Assembly: GCA_036365145.1 (NCBI GenBank)
Contig: JAEOAD010000040.1
Span: 16,653,501-16,717,500, forward strand
DNA: 64,000 bases
From: Orientallactaga sibirica
Lineage: Eukaryota; Chordata; Mammalia; Rodentia; Dipodidae
Reading direction: 5' to 3'
Positions 1 to 64,000 of the stretch are shown in pieces. Position 1 is the first letter of the stretch, and the number at the start of each line of letters is the position of its first letter. Below the pieces are notes generated by a model. It ran no database searches. It saw only the letters and a list, made by a program, of their open reading frames with translations, and was not told the origin of the DNA. The translations under genes were made by a program, and so were the position numbers.

Positions 1-254
1 TAAGGCACTTGACTACAAAGCCTAAGGATCCAGGTTCGATTAGGTCCCACATAAGCCAGACACACGGAGTGATACAAGTGCACAAGGTCTCACATGCACA
101 CTAGGTGGCACATGCATCTGGAGTTTGATTACAGTGGCTGGAGGCCCTGGCATGCCAATTCTTAATCTCTCTCTCTCTCATTCTCTCTCACTCTCGTTCC
201 TACTCTCACTCTCTTGCAAAAAAAGAAAAAAAAGATCAGTCTGTTGGGAGTGCT
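1..254 (+). repeat. DIP-type SINE, type II, cut by window edge
   Basis: Starts inside the tRNA-like part (aaggcacttgactacaaag), carries the type II segment cacactaggtggcacatg, a CT-run and an A-rich tail, then the subfamily end atcagtctgttgggagtg. Confidence 0.8.
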
Positions 255-362
255 GAAAGAAAGAAAGAGAGAGAGAGGAAGGAAGAAAGGAAGGACAGAA
301 GAAAAGAGAAGAGAAGAGAAAAAAGAAAAGAAAAGAAAAAAGAAAAGAAAAGAAAAAAGATT
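255..362 (+). repeat. Purine-rich simple repeat (GAAA/GGAA)
   Basis: Imperfect gaaa, ggaa and gaaaa units form the degenerate tail of the preceding SINE. An ORF read on the other strand here is only Phe/Ser low complexity. Confidence 0.85.
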
Positions 363-364
363 TC

Positions 365-965
365 AAGGAGGCTAACTTTATATTTCAAGGACCTAGAAAA
401 AGAACAAACCAAGAGTCAAATGAAGGGAAAACGTCAAGATCATGGTAAAAACTGATAAGAGGACATTAAAGGATTTTAAGAGATAACTAGAAATAATTGC
501 AACTAACCTTGAATAATCTAGATGCAATGGATTAGTACATTTGTGAGATATAGCGAGCAGCTTTAAGATAAATGTCTAAATTAAGAAAAGGAAAGAGGGG
601 CTGGAGATTCACATAATCTAATAAAACTGGATTATGAAGAGATGTAAACTCTGAACAGTTAAGAAATGAACAAGGAGATATAATCAGCCATCCAACACCC
701 CAATAAGAAATCAGCCCCAGACGTAATGACACTGTCAACGTTTATGTAACATTTATAGAAAAATTAAATCCAGCCCTTTCCAGACCTTTCCAAAACACTG
801 AAGAAGTGATAACTCTTGGGTGAATTTTGGGTGCTGGCATTATCCTAATGCAAAAGCAAAGGGCCTGAAAAGACAATGTTCAGAAGAAGAGACACAATGG
901 CCAAAGGTATATGAAAACATGTTACACATTACTAATCAGGGAAATGGAAGATAAAATCACAAAGA
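365..965 (+). mobile_element. Decayed LINE-1 ORF2 fragment
   Basis: Contains cctagaaaaagaacaaacc, a hallmark of mammalian L1 ORF2. Further on come caaaacactgaagaagtgat and an L1 3'-region block (cagaagaagagacacaatgg, then gtatatgaaaacatg and ctaatcagggaaatg). It is full of stops and so non-functional. It lies antisense to CWH43. Confidence 0.6.
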
Positions 966-966
966 G

Positions 967-1160
967 AGGGGCTGGAGAGATGGCTTAGCAGTTAAAAGTG
1001 CTTGCTTGCTAAGCCTCATGGCCTAGGTTTGATTCCCCAGAACCCACATAAGAAAGCCAGGTGCACAAAGTGGTGCATGTTTCTGGAGTTCATTTGTAGT
1101 GGCAGGAGGCCCTGTTATGCCCATTCTCTCTCTCTTTCTCTATTTTCAAATAAATAAAAT
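967..1160 (+). repeat. DIP-type SINE, type I
   Basis: Full head ggctggagagatggctta, gtgcacaaagtggtgcatg core, short CT run and caaataaataaaat tail. Confidence 0.9.
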
Positions 1161-1167
1161 ACTTTTT

Positions 1168-1410
1168 CTGTTTCTTATTTGAGAGAGACAGGGAGGAAGA
1201 GGCAGAGAGAGAGAGAGAATGTGTGCACCAGCAGCCTCTCAGCTGCTGTGAATGAATTCCAGATATGTGCGCCCCATTTGTGGGAAAGCATGGCATTCCA
1301 CGCTTGCATCACTTTTTGTCTGGCTAAACGTGGGACCTGGAGATCGCACAGGGATTCTTAGGCTTGGCAGGCAGGTGCCTTAACTGCTAAGCCATCTCTC
1401 CAGACCAAAG
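1168..1410 (-). repeat. DIP-type SINE, type III
   Basis: Antisense copy ending ccatctctccag. A perfect 12-bp duplication, aaaatacttttt, flanks it at 1156-1167 and 1411-1422. It landed in the A-rich tail of the SINE before it. Confidence 0.88.
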
Positions 1411-1456
1411 AAAATACTTTTTAAAAGAATTTGGTTTCTTGTTTTAAGAAAGAAAA

Positions 1457-1609
1457 TGGGCTGGGTATGGTGGCACATGCTTTTAATCCCATCACTCGGG
1501 AGGCAGAGGTAGGAGGATCACCATGAGTTCGAGGCCACCCTGAGACTACATAGTGAATTCCAGGTCAACCTGGGCTAGAGTGAGACCCTACCTCAAAAGA
1601 AAAGAAAAT
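1457..1609 (+). repeat. B1 SINE
   Basis: 7SL-derived: gggctgggtatggtggcaca, ctttaatcccatcact, then cctgagactacatagtg and gagaccctacctc before an A-rich tail. Confidence 0.92.
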
Positions 1610-2164
1610 AGCATATTCAAATATCAACAAAGAAAAATACATAAAGAAGCATGACCACAACGTCCAAGAACTTTGGGATATGAACCTAAGAATACACAGG
1701 CTAGAAGAAAGAGCCAAGATAAAAACCAAAGGCATAAAAAATATGTTCTATGAGATTATGATAGATAATTTCTGAACTCTAGAGAAATAAGCAACCAAAC
1801 AAAATGATCTGTAAGGCATGTTGACTACATGCAATAATAATGTATGGGGCACTTGAAACAACTGAAAGTAGATCTGAAATGCTCTGGCCATAATTTTTCA
1901 AACGAAGGCAGGCCTTGTCATTCTTAGAACTAACTGAACGGAAAAGCAGACCTCGTTCAGTCACAGTTGTCTTGGCTCAATGGGCAATTGTGGGTAGCCA
2001 AAAGTGTTTTATCTGGATTTCGCCACATTCCTGGTCTATAAGGAGTACAAAAAAAAAAAAAGCTCATCTTTTCATCCAAGATTTTCTACCCTCTATTTAA
2101 GAAATCATTTTAATCAGCAAACTTTTCACTCCTACTGTTACTACTACAAACACCACAGCGCGAT
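1610..2164. other. Intronic sequence with no recognised feature
   Basis: AT-rich, no family recognised. Short ORFs on both strands here (for example 1779-1964 and 1915-2100) show no protein-like composition and overlap each other, so I treat them as chance. Confidence 0.6.
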
Positions 2165-2345
2165 GTGAACACTCACTGTATGTGCTTGTGAGAAATTTCT
2201 GTCATTCAAACCTCCAGTCATCTTAGGAGGTAGATGCTACTGTTTTCACCAGTTCTAGCTGAGAGACCTGAGGCTGAGCAAATGGCTTACTCAGCCCCTG
2301 GCAGTAACACAGAGCCTGACTCTTGCAACCACATTCCACTTACAC
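2165..2345 (+). repeat. MIR SINE relic
   Basis: cttaggaggtagatgctact, gagacctgaggctgagcaaa and agagcctgactcttgcaac follow the MIR consensus order. It is much diverged. Confidence 0.55.
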
Positions 2346-2689
2346 AGAACAAGAGGAGCATTGCAATGGAAAGAAAGCAAGACTCGCTCCCCCGACATCC
2401 ACTGCCCACAGTTAGTTTTCTTATAAGGGGAGACTAGGAAGAAAAAGATGGAAAAGTATGGGGTTTTTTTCCCCCAATAAAGAAATCTGAGAAATTTCTC
2501 TAGCTACTATCTGGAAAGGTGCTAGAGATGTCACATCACAATAATAATGTCTAGAACATGTTCAGTGTTTGATTTGATGTGGAAGATCCATCTCATTAGC
2601 TAACCATGACAAGAGTCACATACTCCAAATCATGTCTGGCTACAAATAGAGTTTGCAGATAATCACTTTTAAAAACTAAGCAAAAACAA
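2346..2689. other. Intronic sequence, nothing recognised
   Basis: No repeat family or exon signature seen. An AT-rich stretch with one ccccc run. Confidence 0.5.
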
Positions 2690-2930
2690 GCCGGGTGTGA
2701 TGGCGCATGCCTTTAATCCCAGCACTTGGGAGGCAGAGGTAGGAGGATTACTGAATCCAGACACACAAGGTCATGCAAGCACGCAAGGTCGTACATGCAC
2801 ACTAGGTGGCGCACACGTCTGGAGTGCAATTACAATGGCTGGAGGCTTTGGTGTACCAATTCTCTCTCTGTGTCATTAAAAAAAAAAAAAAAGGCCAGTT
2901 TGTTGGGCTTGTCTCAAAAAAAATAAATAA
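2690..2930 (+). repeat. Chimeric SINE: B1 head fused to DIP type II tail
   Basis: Bases 2690-2750 are the first 60 bp of a B1 (gccgggtgtgatggcgcatg to aggaggatta). From 2753 the sequence is the second half of a type II DIP SINE (acaaggtcatgcaagcac, cactaggtggcgcacac, CT part, tail). No intervening sequence is left. See findings. Confidence 0.85.
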
Positions 2931-2962
2931 ATAACCTAACCAAAATGAAATCCAGCATTTTT

Positions 2963-3196
2963 AAAAAAGATTTTACTTATTTATTTACTTATTTATTTAT
3001 TTATTTATTTATTTATTTGAGAGAGAGATTGAGAGAGTGTGAGAATGGGCACACCAGGGCTTCTAGCCACTGCAAACAAACTCCAGTCACATGTGCCACC
3101 ATGTGCATCTGGCTTACGTGGGACCTGAAGAATCGAACCTGGGTCTTTAGGCTTCGCAGGCATGTGCCTTAACCACTAAGCCATCTCTCCAGCCCC
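2963..3196 (-). repeat. DIP-type SINE, type I
   Basis: Antisense copy with (TTTA)n tail. A perfect 15-bp duplication aaatccagcattttt lies at 2948-2962 and 3197-3211, so the insertion is fairly young. Confidence 0.93.
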
Positions 3197-3239
3197 AAAT
3201 CCAGCATTTTTTATATGAGACAATATCTTCAACATAATC

Positions 3240-3330
3240 CTAACTGCAGTGTATTTCTAACTGCACATTAGAATAACCTGTGTAAGAATTCTTTAAGCCT
3301 CAGACCTAGGTATGGCTACATAGGGATTGA
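3240..3330 (+). repeat. MER5-like DNA transposon relic
   Basis: gcacattagaataacctgtg and ttctttaagcctcagaccta resemble MER5 (hAT-Charlie). Ancient and partial. Confidence 0.45.
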
Positions 3331-3439
3331 TCTGGGCTGAGCCCAAAGGGCAGCAGGCACCAAGAAGCCCACCATCCCCATAGAGCTCACAGGCTCCCTT
3401 CCTCCTTCTCCACACTGACGTGAAGCCTCGTGCAGTTCA

Positions 3440-3545
3440 CCTTCCCCACCCCGCACTTCCTCATCAATAAAATGTAGATCACAGTGGAACCGACCCAGTG
3501 AGTTGAATTGAAACAATGCGTGAAGAATCTAGAACAGAGCTGGGA
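3440..3545 (-). repeat. MIR SINE relic
   Basis: cctcatcaataaaatgtaga and aatctagaacagagctggga follow the antisense MIR consensus. Confidence 0.6.
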
Positions 3546-3752
3546 TGTGAGAACACCCATATATTGATCCCTATGATGATGCTAATGGCAACAACGGTGA
3601 GGGTGGTTGGGATGAAGATGCTGTCACTGCTCACTGCTGCTGATTGTGATGGAGGCAATGGAATAATTTATTTTCTTAACCTGAGGCTGTAAATTTTCTC
3701 CATTCCTGAAAGCAGGGACTGTAACTTCTACCCAAACAGAATTTTGTAGCTT

Positions 3753-3945
3753 TAAAAAATTCTTTTTATTTATTTTTAGAAAGAGCAAGAGAAAGAAGAA
3801 GGAGAGAGAGAGAGAGAATGGGCATGCCGGGGCCTCTTGCATGTGCCACCTTGTGCATCTGGCTTACATGGGTACTGGGGAATTGAACCTTGGTCCTTAG
3901 ACTTCACAGACAAGCACCTTAACCACTAAACCATCTCTCCAGCCC
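3753..3945 (-). repeat. DIP-type SINE, type I
   Basis: Antisense copy lacking part of the middle. Flanked by the imperfect repeat cagaattttgtag / cagaactttgtaa. Confidence 0.85.
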
Positions 3946-4011
3946 AGAACTTTGTAATTTTTACCATGGGTTCCCTTACCTAGAACAAGTCTGTAGAACC
4001 TACCACAGCTT

Positions 4012-4233
4012 TTTGGGGGGCGAGGGGGGTTGAGAGCGACAGACAGACAGACAGAGAGAAGGAGGTAGAGAGAGAATGAGTGCACCAGGAACTCCAGCTA
4101 CTGCAAACGAATTCCAGACCTATGCACCACCTTGTGTATCTGGCTTATGTGGGTACTGGGAAATCGATCCTTGAACCAGGGACCTTAGGCTTTACAAGCA
4201 AGTGCTTAACCACTATGCCATCTCTCCAGGCCA
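4012..4233 (-). repeat. DIP-type SINE, type I, paired with a B1
   Basis: Antisense copy whose CT part includes a short (GACA)n on this strand. Its A-tail is nearly missing and it abuts the B1 that follows. Confidence 0.85.
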
Positions 4234-4383
4234 TCGTTTTTGTTTTTGAGGCAAGGTCTCACTCTAGCCCAGGCTGACCTGAAACTCACTCTGTAGCCCC
4301 AGACTGGCCTGAGACTTGTGCCAATCCTCCTACCTCAACTTTGCAAGGGCTGGGACGAAAGGTGTGTACCACCGTGCTTGGCT
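4234..4383 (-). repeat. B1 SINE
   Basis: Antisense B1 ending caccgtgcttggctc. One duplication, cctaccacag (3999-4008 and 4384-4393), encloses this B1 together with the adjoining DIP SINE. Confidence 0.88.
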
Positions 4384-4478
4384 CCTACCACAGTTCTTAG
4401 CTCATTTTGAGGAAACATCTAGGTTCCCTAAAGGGATGTGATAACTGATATGTGTAGCCTACAGTGTAAAGGAACTCA

Positions 4479-63871
<59,393 letters not shown>

Positions 63872-64000
63872 CTGCCAACACAGTAAGCAGAGCACACATT
63901 AGAACTGGATGGTTTGTATATGAAAAATGTTCCATCTAACACCATATTTATACAAATGAAGACAGAATTAATATATAACCTATACATGTATCTTCAATTC
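63872..64000. other. Intron before exon 3, nothing recognised
   Basis: Unique sequence up to the window end. Exon 2 is not reached. Confidence 0.5.

Noticed and set aside
4080..4277. Peptides with HLVYLAYVGTG-like repeats seen in many ORFs
   Set aside because: These recur wherever a DIP SINE is translated; they are repeat artefacts.

Overview
This is mammalian, almost certainly rodent, DNA. Nearly every kilobase holds a retroposon. The commonest is a tRNA-derived SINE of the B2 superfamily: a head reading ggctggagagatggctta, a CT-rich 3' part and an AATAAA-rich tail. 7SL-derived B1 elements come next, then B4/RSINE1-like and ID-like SINEs. The B2-type element matches what I know of the DIP SINE of jerboas, so I infer a dipodoid rodent such as Jaculus. 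Only the rodent assignment is firm.

The window holds one recognisable gene, CWH43 (PGAP2-interacting protein), on the minus strand. Thirteen internal coding exons lie between 63871 and 4480. All have GT-AG borders, every codon phase joins correctly, and no stop or frameshift was seen. They total 1780 coding bases (about 593 codons). Compared with the human protein as I recall it (699 residues), the first exons lie beyond base 64000 and a short last exon lies below base 1. The promoter, start codon, stop codon and 3' UTR are therefore absent.

The exons fall in two blocks. Exons 3 to 9 (63871 to 36430) encode membrane-spanning segments of the Frag1/DRAM/Sfk1-like and following multi-pass part. 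Exons 10 to 15 (30655 to 4480) encode the endonuclease/exonuclease/phosphatase (EEP)-like domain. Exon numbers assume the human 16-exon layout.

The rest is intron. It holds about 75 to 80 DIP-type SINEs and about 30 B1s. It also holds B4 and ID-like elements, and at least seven LINE-1 relics of which six lie antisense to the gene. Older material includes L2, MIR, MER5-like and MER2/Tigger relics. A URR1-like rodent repeat family occurs in eight or so copies. There are two LTR candidates (one with a perfect 6-bp target duplication), a recent 365-bp tandem duplication, and many microsatellites, including two long purine tracts.

I found no RNA gene, CRISPR array, operon or previously undescribed system. 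The most interesting points are insertion histories readable from target-site duplications, chimeric SINEs, the solo LTR, and the altered Gly-Asp-x-Asn motif in the CWH43 phosphatase-like domain. Repeat ends were set by eye and may be off by about 10 bases. In the entries, 'type I' is the short DIP form, 'type II' has an extra segment around cactaggtggcgca, and 'type III' has one around cttgcccacaaggggg.
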